From the NCBI GenBank assembly GCA_015680685.1, contig MNCI01000116.1, forward strand, positions 1 to 35,223: 35,223 bases of DNA, read 5' to 3'. Below, one piece after another: positions 1 to 11,429 of this stretch. Below the pieces are notes generated by a model. It was not told the origin of the DNA. It did no database searches and worked only from the letters and a program-made list of their open reading frames with translations. The position numbers were made by a program, and so were the translations under genes. Origin of the DNA: Gnetum montanum. Lineage: Eukaryota; Streptophyta; Gnetopsida; Gnetales; Gnetaceae. Each line of letters opens with the position of its first letter. Within the stretch, counting starts at the first letter, position 1.

Positions 1-3000
1 AGTAACTTAGTAGCATTAACACATGTCCACAATGTATACGATGAACCAAAAATGAATATTCCATGCTTAGACTAGCTTAGAGTGACTTTGGATACTTACA
101 TTAGATAGATTAATATTTCAACAATTTGATATTTTAATCCCTCTAAAAATAGAAGAAATAAAATACAATCATATGCCTTAGTCATATGTAACCATATAAC
201 TTAAATATGCAGAAATTTGATTAGAAAGACAATGATTAACATCTTAAAGCTTGGTTATCTAAGTCATCTAACTAGTTTTAAGTCCATGAAATTTGACTGG
301 ATCATGCTTAAATGCTTCTGATTGATGTGGTTGGACATAGAGCCATTTTGCTACACATCATCTATCATTGAAATGATCTAACATAGTACTTCATCAATGG
401 ATGGAATTTAGTTCTACATATTGATACCAACTTTCTTCTACTTTAATTAGCATCCTTAGAAACAACTTAATTTTTTGAAAATCATTTTCAATGTTTTGAA
501 GTGCACAAACATCATGGAATGCTTGAAAATGATATTACATATTGACATTGTAAATTTTTTGAAACTTCAAAATGTTATTCATGTCAAGTCATTTCATGCA
601 ACTATCCCTCTGATGCCTTGTCAAAATATAGGTAACCTTTGTGATATTTATCATGTTTCTAGTGGCNAAATATAGGTAACCTTTGTGATATTTATCATGT
701 TTCTAGTGGCTAGTATGGATTCATCATAATCTTTGGATTTGTCATAATATATGTTGTAGTAGTGATGATTCCTTTAATAATCTTCATCATTCCTTTGGTT
801 GTGCCTTCTTCATATTTCTTTGTCTTCCTATTCATCTTCATCATGGTTCTTATGTCTTTCATGATATATTTCTTAATCTCTTCTTCTATCCTATTAGGCA
901 TTTTATCTTAATCCCTTTGTGAAGTATTGTCTTCATGTCTATGCTCATCTTTGTCATAGTCTACCAATGAAAATAATGAAGAGGAAAGAGCACATGAAGA
1001 GTAGTGCTAACTTGCTTTTATTCTATGGTCCCTTAATTCTTCTTTTCTAAATTGGTTGGAGGTCCTAGACCTTTGATTCCTCCTTGCTCTGGAATCCACT
1101 GGAATCCACCTATCCCTTACAAAAGTTTCTCCTGAGACTAAATGTAGTATTTATTACATAGGATCTTTAATTTATAAGATAGAAAGTTGAGAATTAGATC
1201 AATGATTGTAAGACTTTTCAAACTGATATTCTACATCTTTGTTTTTTGATGGTACTATCACTTGGGATGTGTGTTTATCCTTCTCTTGTTAATACCTAGC
1301 TTTCATTAGAATATCTCTTCTAGATTAGGCTTTGATTGGCTAATAAGGTCTAGACATGTTTTTTGTGACTTAATAGCCCTCATGTGCATGATCAAGACTA
1401 GATCTTAGTAGAGCAACTTAGAGCATGGATGGCATTGACTAGTTAAATGGTAATATAATGTTGTGCTATAATTCTTTCCATTAGAAATACTCATCTTGAT
1501 GAGAAACAAAGGTAAAATATAGATAATAAGAATTAGTATGAGCATAAAAAATTGTGGTTTACATTGGTCTACTCTAAGTTTCTTCCACATAAATCCATCA
1601 TTGCTTTCATTAGTGTTATTAGCATGTGGAAAATTAATTGTGTATGTAGAAGTCATATTTAATTAATTAAGATATAAGTGTGTGTTTGAGAATATTATAT
1701 CGTTTGAAAAGTAAATCATGAAACTCTAATACAAAAAACTCATGTAATATAAACTAACTGGGATATTGACACATCCTTGTCAATGACACTAATGATGAGT
1801 GATGAGAGCCCCCAATATCCAACCATGCAATTCACACATGTATATGCACATGACCATATCATAATTTATAAATGGAACAATATGTCCTCTAGCTAGTTTA
1901 AGTTAAGTTCATTGATCATTGTCTTCTTACTAGAGTTGAAGGTGCTCAAAACTTATGGTTTAGCTTGCAAGAATGCATATGATACATTGATGTTGTTTAG
2001 TTCAAGTGGCATAAAATTAAAATATTATAAGTTGAATATTAAATCTAATTAATTAAGAAAAAATGGAAATAAATTCTACTCTATCCTAAGGTAATAAGTA
2101 TTTAGTCCTAGCTTGTCATACATGTTCTAGGCTCATACAATTATTACTAGGGTTACCATGTAATTTGCTATGATGTGAACTAAGCAATGTTACTATTGAG
2201 TTATCAAAAAATTGTAGTTAATGATAAAAACTAATCATACTTATTTCACCAAAATGTTAATGTGAAATGAAAATATAAATTGCATAGGAAAAGTAAATGA
2301 CATTATAAAGTAAATGACAAGTAAAAGTAAAACTATTATAAATGATGTACTACAATGATTGTAAACAATCTTAATCTTTATTTCCATTCATGAAGCATGT
2401 CCAAGTATATTTCACTTAAATAAAGATGTCGTACAACTACTTATGACCATGCTATGGACACTTACAACTAACTATGACTTTATAAAATAAAACTACAAGA
2501 GTTTGGGTAAGAATGGACTAAAAATTGTTGTTTACTATGATGGATGACTAGTATTTATAAACATAACTAGGCTTGAATATGTTGTATCAATGAAATCATA
2601 GGTAGACATATGATATTGTAGCTATGATATGATTGGTATGATATTGTAGGTGTCATATCATCTACAACTAATAAATGGTTCATCACACTCTCTCTTGTGA
2701 TTGTCAAGATATTAAGAAAAAAACCAAAATAGTAGTTTCATTAATTTTAGCATCTCATTTAGTATCATTATTTCAAGCATTTCATCATTTTAGCTCTTTT
2801 TCAAATTTTATTTCAAGTTATAAAAAAAAAACCATCATAAGATAAATGTGTAAGCCTGAGCCGGATGATGTAAAAAAAAATCAATTACTCTCTACTCTTA
2901 AATTACCCATGAAAGTTTAAGCCATTAAAAACCTAAGCCAATAATAAGAAGAGCCACTCCATTCTTACCAAATATCAGTCATGGAGTTGCCATAACAAAC

Positions 3001-3060
3001 ATTCCACATCTTAGAAATTTATCGATCTCTTTCAAAACACCATCATTTTAGGCTTCTTAT
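1..3060. other. AT-rich intergenic DNA, no gene seen
   Basis: No open frame here has recognisable protein character. The short frames are rich in Ile, Asn, Lys and Tyr, as expected from AT-rich random sequence. The stretch holds homopolymer A/T runs and one contig join near 667. I see no splice-consistent exon chain or RNA gene. Confidence 0.6.
624..710. repeat. 43-bp exact repeat flanking a single N (assembly join)
   Basis: Bases 624-666 and 668-710 are identical and are separated by one N at 667. This is the signature of two contig ends that overlap but were not merged. It is probably not a biological tandem repeat. Confidence 0.85.
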
Positions 3061-3064
3061 GTTT

Positions 3065-3290
3065 TATATAGTTCACAATAACAAAATTTCTTATTTTTTG
3101 AGGCAAAAAGCAACTCAAGATTGGTAGCATAATCCCTACCCACATAGCAAGGTAGATGTGACCAATGAATGAAAAGGATCCCATTACATGGATGCTCCAC
3201 TATTGCCACACCTAAAAGCACACGTAAGAATTGAACCCACAATATCTCAACTAAGAGATGAGTGTCCTAACAACTTGCCCTACATACCTA
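3065..3290 (-). mobile_element. tRNA-derived SINE-like element
   Basis: On the minus strand, 3279-3265 reads like a tRNA A box (GGCAAGTTGTTAGGA). Then 3238-3224 reads like a B box (GGGTTCAATTCTTAC). The spacing is about 40 nt, as in tRNA-derived Pol III promoters. The tRNA-like head is followed by about 150 bp of unrelated body that ends in an A/T-rich stretch near 3070. No cloverleaf of a functional tRNA is evident. This is the usual layout of a plant SINE. Boundaries are approximate and no target-site duplication was established. Confidence 0.5.
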
Positions 3291-3940
3291 GGTGTACAAT
3301 AACAAAATATTGGTTGGAGGAATAAATATTAGTTTAATCTATGTAAGTTCTATTCAAAATTAAATTTTAGAAATTTATCTTGTGGTGGACTTGTGATGCT
3401 CTTACAATTAGAAAAAAAAACATCACAAACTACTTGTGAGGCATTAATGCTTAAATAATGGCCATCTTAGTCCTTGAAATTTCTAGGCGTGCATAACTAA
3501 CAATCCATGGCATACACATGCTTGTATAGGGTTGTAGCTATAGTTCCCCTAAACTCATGGCTGACTCACACTACACTAACTCTATTATCATGACTAGAAT
3601 AAAAGTCTTGTTTTTGGTCCCACTAAAAGTTGTGGTGGACTTAAGATGGAACCATGGTACCTATGATCTTTACAGTGCACATCATGACCTCCTTGGCCCT
3701 TGCACCACATTAGCACTCAACTCATGCTCTACATCTAGTGTTTTCCCCCACTACCCTAGCTCCCTAGTCCTCATCCTCCATCCTAGCCCCCAAGTTCCTT
3801 TCTTGCCCCTTTTTAATCCAATCATGATTACTAGTTAAGGCCATTTCCAAACTATCTTATCCATAGTTATGACCCATGCTGAAGTTGTGGTTAACTTGCA
3901 TTAAAATAAGAACACCATCGTGACCTAGCTTTGACCTCTA
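3291..3940. other. intergenic DNA, no gene seen
   Basis: AT-rich sequence with one more C-rich patch around 3640-3830. Its open frame (93 codons, plus strand) has no recognisable domain and looks fortuitous. Confidence 0.45.
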
Positions 3941-3944
3941 GAAA

Positions 3945-4130
3945 TGTGTGGTCTAGTCAAGCTCATCCAAGAGGTTGCAAAAGAACGAAGACTTTTGCTA
4001 TTCGAATCCCCATAGGTCATGGGGTTTCTTCCTCCAAAGCTAATAGAAAATAGACTAAGAATGTTAAACTCATTAACAAGAGAATAAGAAATGAAAGGTC
4101 ACTAGACATGTAAATCTTGTAATAATTGAT
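3945..4130 (+). mobile_element. possible tRNA-derived SINE relic
   Basis: TGGTCTAGTCAAGC at 3949-3962 resembles a Pol III A box. GCTATTCGAATCCCC at 3997-4011 closely resembles a B box / T-loop. The spacing of about 35-50 nt is acceptable. The downstream body is AT-rich and has no clear end. The B box is the stronger half of the evidence. This could be a chance match. Confidence 0.35.
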
Positions 4131-6341
4131 TATACAACAATGTTTTTATCCATTCAATTTTTTTACAAGCTTAATACATTATGCAACTAAAGCATATTTG
4201 ATGAATTTTTTTCATTAATATGAAGTAATGAACCATGAAATTGTAAACTCATTTTACCTTCTTTCTCTCTAACAATAGATATGAGCAATGTTGTGGAAGA
4301 TGTTAACCTAATGAGTATTGGTAATATCATCCAATGCATAAACAACAATCGTAACAATCATGGTATGGATCTGTATTGTTTTTTAATAACAAGGCATTAT
4401 AAACCTCTCTCTTATTGACTTGTCAAATTTTCCACCACAAAATTTTTAATTTATTTTTAACATGTTACATTTTTTTCACTAAACTTAAAGTTTCACTTAA
4501 ATTTTTCTACTAAAATTTTGAGTTTAATTTAATCATTTGTTTTTTCCCAAATATATTTTAATTTAAAATTTTTGATTAAATTTTTATGCCCTATTGAATT
4601 TTTAATTTTTAATTTTGTCCTACTAGATTTGGACCTAAATTTCCTTCACTACAAAATAGTGTTTACTATTTCCCCTTTGCCTCCATTGGTGCCCCACCTT
4701 TTCCCTGCTACAAAACAATGTTTCCACTTAGTCCTCCATCTTGCCATTGATACTGGGCTCTTAGCCCAAGTTCCTTTATACATGCATCCATTTAAAAAAT
4801 GCAAAGATAATGACATGAATAGTTTTAATCCCTTGTCTACCTCAACTTGCACATTTAATGTTCCTAGTTTGATTTATAACTAAGCCAAAATTTAAAAAAG
4901 ATTAACATGACATTAAAGTGAAGAAAATTTGCAAAAGAAGGGGTGAAGGAAGCACTAGTAGGGAAGTATTATTGAGGTGATGCCCAAAATAGAAATGATA
5001 GAGACTACATCTATTTATTTAGGCTCATGATGAGGACATGCCATGAACATGTGGTCTAGATAATGTGACCTCTTTTGTTATCACTTGTGCTACCATGATC
5101 CCAAATCCGTTTTTTTTTGTTTTTGTTTTTTGCTTTTTGTTTTGCATTTGATATATTCATGCTATAGTTCACAATTGTAGAATGGTTTGAAACAATGAAA
5201 ATGCCTTGGTATACTTTATTATATATCTTCATTTTTGAGATAGTTGACATAGATATTCATTTACCTTACATATGATTATCATCATTTTCCACTGTTAAGC
5301 AACATTAACAAATGTTGTCATAGTTTTACACTTTCCTTGGAAATGGTTGATTCTATTGATGTATCAATAACAAATCAATCACAATTGTTACAGAAAACAC
5401 TTTCCTAATTCTATCAAAATGAGTTGAATGGGTATAGTGAAGTTTGAAATTGAATTAGTGGGTATTTTTTGAAGTTTATATGCTTCACTCTATTGGTAAT
5501 TCTTTTCTCCTTTCTTGCTTCATGGTGTTTTCTTCACTGTCAAAATGAGTCAAATGATACAATTAGACTATAGTGGAGTATGTATCATTAGATAAGAGAG
5601 TTAGGTATTTGCTAAAGTCTAGATACTTCACTTTTTCCAATTTCTTCACATGAGGCTTTTTAAGAAGTTATGGTCAATAAAAAGTTAGACCCCAAAAAAG
5701 AAACTATATCAAAAATAAAAAAATCAGATTTAGAGTAGTAAAAAAGAGAAACAAAGGAGAAACTACAAAATAAGAAAAAGGAAAAAACCATGGTTTGGTG
5801 TATACTTTTTTAGATTTCATTCTTACAACCAATCCTAAAAAACCTCCCATCTTGAAAAACCTTCCCTTTGGTGTAGGAAAAGGATAAAACCTTGCCCTTA
5901 TTCAAAAATGTTGAAATGGGCTTTTACTTCCTACTAAAGGCTTCCTATTAATAAAAAAGAAAATTACAAAGAGAAATATTTAGAAATTTAGCTGAAGCAT
6001 CATCTACTACTAAATGATGTCACCCTATACTAACAAAGGAAGAAAATTAGCTAGAAAATATCTATGATAAACCACATTACATTGAAACTTCAAAAATGCC
6101 ATAAAACATAAGAGACCGAAAGCAATACCAACTATGAAATAGTGAAACACCATCAAATTTTCATGTTGTAACCTTTGTAACCCCATCCCATGAAACCTAA
6201 GGCTAAACTTCATTGTAAATGCTAAGATTGTAACCCATGGGGGCAAGTCTCACATATTTCATACTTTTGGGGCTAAAAAATGCCTCATGAGTGATCAAAG
6301 CTTCATTCCACAAGTGAAAAGAATCACATAGTGTCTATATT
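4131..6341. other. AT-rich intergenic DNA, no gene seen
   Basis: Long A/T homopolymer tracts occur, for example the T-rich run at 5108-5145 and A-rich stretches at 5690-5790. The longest open frame (4572-4883, plus) is low in information and has no domain I recognise. No exon chain, tRNA or terminal repeats were found. Confidence 0.5.
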
Positions 6342-7305
6342 TTGGCTTAAGCAAAGTTATGGACAAGGAATGAAGGATTCATCATGCAAAGAAAGTGAAG
6401 AAAGATGTCTCTAGGAAGTAGCAGACATCTTGGTAGAATTGGAGTGAACTTAGACAAAGACGTCTTCAGAAATAGCAAGACGTCCTTCTTAGACAAAGAC
6501 ATCTTTCACGAGGCAAAGAGATCTTTGCAAAATGAAGGCCAATACTAGAAAGATGTCTTCCACTATGAAGACTTCAGAAAGACATCATTCAGGAAATAAA
6601 GACATCTTCCCAAAATTAAAGGTAAATTTAGAGAGATGTCTTAGGCATGAGAAAGATGTCTCCCATGAACATTAGTGATCATTGCCTAGCCATTGCATGC
6701 ATTCTAAGAAGGATTTAGAAACATGGCAACTATAAGAAGACTTTATGTGCTTTGGGAAATGTGCAAACCTTGTTTTATTCATTGTATAATCATTTGTAAT
6801 CATTGAATTCTGTGTTGCTCCTTATTGTATTATCATTTTGGCTTTGTAAGGTGTGTTGTACCTAATTGTACAAGGATTAGCAAATTGAGTTGTAATTATT
6901 CTTTGTAATTATTATTCTCTTGTTGCCCTATGGGGTTGATGTGCTTGAGATTGTTGGGATCATGTGGGATTGACTTGTTCGTGCTGGGGTACAACACTCT
7001 GGTGCAAAGATCAAGATTGTAAAGGTTGTGGAAGCCTTGAAACCACATTTCCAAGCCTAAAGAGACCTTGTGAGGTTAAGTGATTGGTGTTATGGTACAA
7101 CACTTTGGAGTAGGGCTTGATGACTATATAGGGTGTGGACCTTTCAATCACATTTTTAGAGCAGAAAATTTTGGAGGTGTGCTTGCAATCTATCCTCCAA
7201 GTGTGGAGCACCCAAGTTGGGAAACCACGTAAATTCATGTGTGTGCTTTATTTCATAAAGGTTCGATTTGAGGTACTTATTCATCCCCCCTTTCTATGTT
7301 TAACA
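6342..7305 (+). mobile_element. LTR segment of copy A, 5'-truncated
   Basis: It aligns to the LTR-like segment 22284-23234 but lacks that LTR's first ~100 bp. It ends TTTAACA, preceded by a C-run (ATTCATCCCCCC), a style common at LTR ends in plant retroelements. The upstream half carries the GACGTC-like array. I see no convincing tRNA primer-binding site right after the proposed end, so the 3' boundary is tentative. Confidence 0.5.
6398..6665 (+). promoter_or_regulatory. array of ~11 AAGACGTCTT-like sites in the LTR
   Basis: About eleven near-palindromic units of the form AAAGAYGTCTTC / AAGACATCTT occur in 270 bp. Two still read GACGTC (6459-6464 and 6479-6484). The others read GATGTC or GACATC, one step of CpG deamination away. 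GACGTC carries the ACGT core bound by plant bZIP factors. That these sites drove LTR transcription is an inference. Confidence 0.5.
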
Positions 7306-7349
7306 ATCCACAGAGGTCCTCATTGAGAAAATTCAAACCAAGAAGATCT

Positions 7350-7378
7350 AAAGTTTAGTTCTCCAAGAACTAAACTTT
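7350..7378 (+). other. perfect 13-bp stem, 3-nt loop hairpin after the LTR
   Basis: The left arm 7350-7362 (AAAGTTTAGTTCT) and right arm 7366-7378 are exact reverse complements around a CCA loop. The partner copy at 23279-23307 differs by one base in the right arm, which still allows a G-U pair in RNA. Its position in the presumed 5' leader suits an RNA packaging or dimerisation element, but that role is inferred. Confidence 0.55.
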
Positions 7379-7459
7379 GAATCCTTCTTAGACTTGGTGC
7401 ATAAGGAAGTCTGCGCTCAATTATAGGGGTCTCCCATGTGGTTCATTCTCTCTTCTAAT

Positions 7460-9912
7460 GGAGAATGGTACATGGGGGAGATGTATATATTCTAGAACAA
7501 CCAATAGGGAGATGTGATGGTAAAAATCAAAGATATAATCATCTCCTATTTAGTTGAGGCCATTGTAGAGGCCCTTGGCTTTCCTAGTACAGGGGAAACA
7601 TTGACAAAGATATCCACACAAGAGGACCCCAAGGCCAAGAAAGAGTGTGTCTAGCATTATTTTTGATGGATTGTAAGGAATACGACATACTAACCAACAT
7701 GGAGCATGCATACTTCAAGATAGCGGCCTATCACTTGAACCCGACAATGAGGCCTAGTAAGGTTACAACCTTCTCTACCCATGCGTGCACCACTCTAAGT
7801 AGTAAATTTTTCATCAACATTCCTTAGCTCATCTACTTAGAGATTGAGAAGCTCTTCAAAGAAAATGAGAAAGGAATGAAGACATTCCCATTTTTGTGCC
7901 TCATCAGAAAACTTTGTAGAAGGGGAGGCATAGCACGCGATGCTAATGACATACTCTTCCATGCTCTTGTCACATCTTGGCAAGAGAGGATGGAAGATAA
8001 AGTAGCCCGCAAAGCTGCTAGAAGAGGAGGGGCCACCACCACCACCTATTGGAAAGACCACACCAAAAGCCCATGTAGTTACTGAAAAAATTAAAAAACT
8101 TTGAGAGCAGCTACTACTGAAACAAAAATAGGGTTCGACAGGTGGTGGAGAACCATCAATGTATCATTTAGTGTTGAGCTATCTCAACAAGATTACCCAG
8201 ACCATCAGCTAGCTAGAGGAGACCGTGCACTATTCCATACTCAAAGAACATGCATCTACAAAAACAAATCTAATTCTTGGGAAGTTATGGTGTCCATCCC
8301 TAGACAAGAGTTCTCTAAAATCTTTGGAAAAATTGCAACTTTCTTGGTGTGATTGGAGAAAGGCAAGGGGGTGACTGTCCTAGTAATGAAGCACCATGGA
8401 CAAGAGACAATGGTGGAAGTGGTGGCCAATAGGATGGCCAAGGCTTTAAATGCTCCTATGATAGCAATGTGAGACATTGCTACTCTAAAGGATGTTCAAG
8501 CTTCTGCAAGAGTATGGAACGGTTAGCTTAGCATACCCCAACATAATAAGTTATTAGACCAACTAGTGATAATTGAGAAATTGCTTCTAGAGATCTTTGA
8601 TCTCCTAGATGGGATTACAGCAACATAGTCAAAAATGCTATAAATGAAGGGTAAACTTATCATTGCAAACACTTAACTATAGGCAGCCACCACCAAAAAT
8701 CAATGGTTGACTACCAAAGTTGGAGATTTGTAGGCCCATCTCTCCAACCCAACCATTCTCAACCTAAGCCTTAACAAAGATGAAGTTTTTCAGCAGCTGA
8801 ACAAAAGCTCAAAGAGGCTGAGAATGTAAAGGAGATGATGGTATTTGACACCTCCTTATCGAAAGCATTAACCTTTAACACTAATAAGGACTTGGCTCAA
8901 GTCCATAAGGAAAACTTGGTTCTCATCAAGAATATTCACCACCTGCAAAATGTCAAGGAGTAGAAGGACCAAATGGTCAAATTTATCCTACAACAATAGG
9001 AGTAGCTAGCCAAGGTGAACCTTGACTTGAGGAGGTTGGTAGTGGATAATTGAAATCTCTCCATGGAGGAAGTCTAGATGCTTCACTCAAAAAATGATCA
9101 TAGAGGTAGCCACCTAGAAGAACAAGAGCCTAAAATTTGAATGGGTTAAAAATCACTAAAAGGACTAAGTTGGATGCCTCAACGAAGTAAATGAAAAGGA
9201 GATTTAGATGGCCAAGGTAAAGATGAATGAGGTCCTCCAGTAACTCTAATAGACAGGTCATGTATGGTAGCCAATCTTTAATGGCTTGAACATATACAAT
9301 AAAGTTGAAATCCATTTGAAAGAGTTGTAGATAGAGGAGATGACCAAATACATGAAGCTCACCAACCTCTAATATGCAAACTTGGCTATGCTAACTGCAA
9401 GAAGCCTAAGAATAGAGATAGAGAAGTAGATGCCTAGTTTGTACCTCCTATATGAAGTAGAATTCAAGCACCATAAAGAGACAAAAGAAACGTTGGAGAT
9501 AACCAATGGAAAGCTTCACGTCCTTAGGAGCTGATTCACTAATCAATGATCAATTGCTAAGGACTTGGCTAGGAGAATGAATGATGATCATGAGTTCCAA
9601 AACTTGGTAAAGATGTTCAACATTGAATGAAAAAAATTTGTAGTGTGGTTTGTGAATGCTAAAGAGTTGTTCCCTACAATGACTTGCTTGTGGGACATTC
9701 CCATACTAGTCCACATCGGCAAAGCTAAGTTGACTACGTATGATCCATGCAACAAGAAGGAAAAGATGAAAGCATTGCTAGATGCTTTCTATCTTTCACT
9801 TGAAGTAGCAACAACAACAAGACAACCTCAACCATCACCATCATCAGAAGCATTGATGCGTGGCAAAGGGCCTTTAGCACCCCAAAAGCCTCCACCTTCT
9901 AGCACTATTTAA
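7460..9912 (+). pseudogene. decayed retroelement Gag-like coiled-coil coding region, copy A
   Basis: Open pieces in shifting frames (for example 7645-7827, 7876-8085, 8101-8352, 9643-9912) line up with the same pieces in the other copy. One piece (about 7876-8000) contains FLCLIRKLCRRGGI. This is reminiscent of the Leu/Cys-rich segment of proteins annotated in plants as 'putative plant transposon protein'; that match is from memory and weak. Further on, Gln/Glu/Lys-rich heptad-like stretches (about 8760-9130) suggest a long coiled coil, and the tail is Pro/Gln/Ser-rich (about 9800-9910). Many stops are TAG where CAG is expected. No reverse transcriptase or integrase motif is visible. Broken beyond function. 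Confidence 0.45.
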
Positions 9913-10119
9913 ACTTTGCCTTGTCATTAGCAATCAGAGGGACCCTATTATTAAATTTGTAAAGAGTGTCTAATTTTTCTATCATTGAAACCAATTTTGT
10001 AATTTTGTACAATTCAGCATTTAGAGTCAATTAGTTAATTAGCGTTAGTAAGTCAATAATTACATATCTTTCCAATTTTGTAAGAAGCTTGATCCTACTT
10101 TTATTGACTTGAGGACAAG

Positions 10120-11064
10120 TTTTCACTTAATTGTGGGGGTATGATGAAGTAGCATTGGCTAGCTGCATCGATGTAGTGCCATTGGTGTAGCCATGGTCCC
10201 ATTGATGCATGGAAAGATGTGTCGATGTAGTGTCATGTCAAGCCTATATAAATTCATGTAACCACCACATTTATGATGTGTTATGTCATTAGTGTAATCC
10301 AACTCTTGCAATTTTTTTCTCCAAAGTTAGAATATTTCTGAGTGCCTTTAGTATGAATTCAAGTGATTGTCTGGATCTTTATTCAAGCATCTTGTACTTA
10401 AACATGTTGATGTGACCAATAATATAGACAAAATTCTTGACATTCATTGTAGCACTTGGAATAGATTAATATTTCTTAATTGCATTTTTTTATTGATGCA
10501 CTTTACATTCTTGCCTTAATTGATTAATATGTTTAATAATGAATACATAAGTATGACCACTTTGAGCAATCATTTAATGCTTGATAATCCCAGTAGTGAC
10601 CATTTGGTATGCCTAGTAATAATCACTTGGTAACCTAGTAGCACTGAAACGAGTTCGAGATGTGTACAACAAGTGAGCCTAGATACTTATGTTAGGCTAG
10701 TTGGTTTTAGAATCGTTAAATAGCTAGATTAGTTAATTATCAACCATTTACCTTTTCATCAATGCTTAGGATATATATNAGTCCACGGAATTCAATTGGA
10801 TTGCTAGTGCATGCTTGTAATTCATATGGTTGAGCATAGGGACTACTTGCTGCTCACCAATTGCTTTATTGATGCACAATTCCTTTCTAACTCCATTTAC
10901 ACATCCAAATTTAACTTCTTGCAGATGACATTTCATACGAGTGACCCTTCCCATTTAAACATTTTACCATATAGATCAATAACTTTTCTTAATGCTAGTT
11001 TTTAATATCCTATGCATTATGTTATAAAAAAGAAATGAAAAATGTATTACCATTATTAGGAAAA
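10120..11064 (+). mobile_element. possible 3' LTR / promoter-like end of copy A
   Basis: A tract ending ATTGTGGGGGTATGATGA (near 10131-10147) resembles a polypurine tract followed by an LTR start TGATGA. A TATA-like CCTATATAAATTC follows at about 10248-10260. The segment recurs in the other copy (from about 26030). It is not similar to the LTR at the other end of the unit, so the unit is either chimeric or nested. The single N at 10779 marks missing bases. Confidence 0.4.
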
Positions 11065-11207
11065 AGAGGTTGAAATCTTTTCTTTAGCAAGCCATCTTAC
11101 AAGCAATCTTTCACAATGTGTGACCCCAAGTGTGTCTCCAAGTGAGATCCTGAGTCTTCCCCTTAGTATTAATCTCTTCTTCCAAGTCCCCCCTGAAGCA
11201 TTTTTAT
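11065..11207. other. unique spacer between repeat units
   Basis: This 143-bp stretch lies between the end of the 4.8 kb unit and the start of the oxidoreductase-carrying unit. It has no counterpart beside either second copy. No feature was recognised. Confidence 0.4.
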
Positions 11208-11286
11208 AGGGTTCAAAGGTAGGTAGGTAAGTTACAAAATATCTTGGGTGGTTATAGCCACCATAGAGATAAAAAATCTGTGGGTG

Positions 11287-11429
11287 ACAAGTGTCTTCAT
11301 TCAGTTGCCAAGTGTTCACCATGGAGAGAAACAAGTTACAGTTGACAAGTGGCCTTTGTGGAGATAAAGAGGTTGTAGTTGACAAGTGGCCTTTGTGGTG
11401 GTTATAACCACCATTTCCATTGACAAGTG
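11287..11429. promoter_or_regulatory. CAAGTG (E-box) cluster with 37-bp tandem units
   Basis: ACAAGTG occurs at 11287, 11345, 11382 and 11423, with CCAAGTG near 11308. The two central sites belong to a 37-bp tandem unit containing GACAAGTGGCCTTTGTGG. CAAGTG fits the CANNTG E-box consensus. The partner copy has more units. A regulatory role is only suggested by the clustering. Confidence 0.4.
11396..11413. repeat. 18-bp perfect palindrome TGGTGGTTATAACCACCA
   Basis: The sequence equals its own reverse complement and is conserved at 17158-17175. A shorter relative (GGTGGTTATAGCCACC) lies about 150 bp upstream in the same unit. Confidence 0.7.

Larger units (their letters stand above)
6342..11064 (+). 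mobile_element. retroelement-derived repeat unit, copy A
   Basis: This block matches 22284-27113 in the same orientation over its whole length, with roughly 90-95% identity by eye. In order it holds a 5'-truncated LTR-like segment (to about 7305), a leader hairpin, a decayed coding region (about 7460-9912), and a polypurine-like tract plus promoter-like terminal region (about 10120-11064). Similarity to the other copy starts at TTAAGCAAAG (6347) and stops at AGGAAAA (11064), where the flanks become unrelated. A single N at 10779 stands for about 137 bp that are present in the other copy. The coding part is destroyed by stops and frameshifts, so neither copy can encode its protein. Confidence 0.75.

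Noticed and set aside
3557-3838. 93-codon plus-strand frame
   Set aside because: No recognisable domain; composition is typical of a chance frame in a C-rich patch.
4572-4883. 103-codon plus-strand frame
   Set aside because: Low-complexity AT-rich frame without domain, splice context or conservation.
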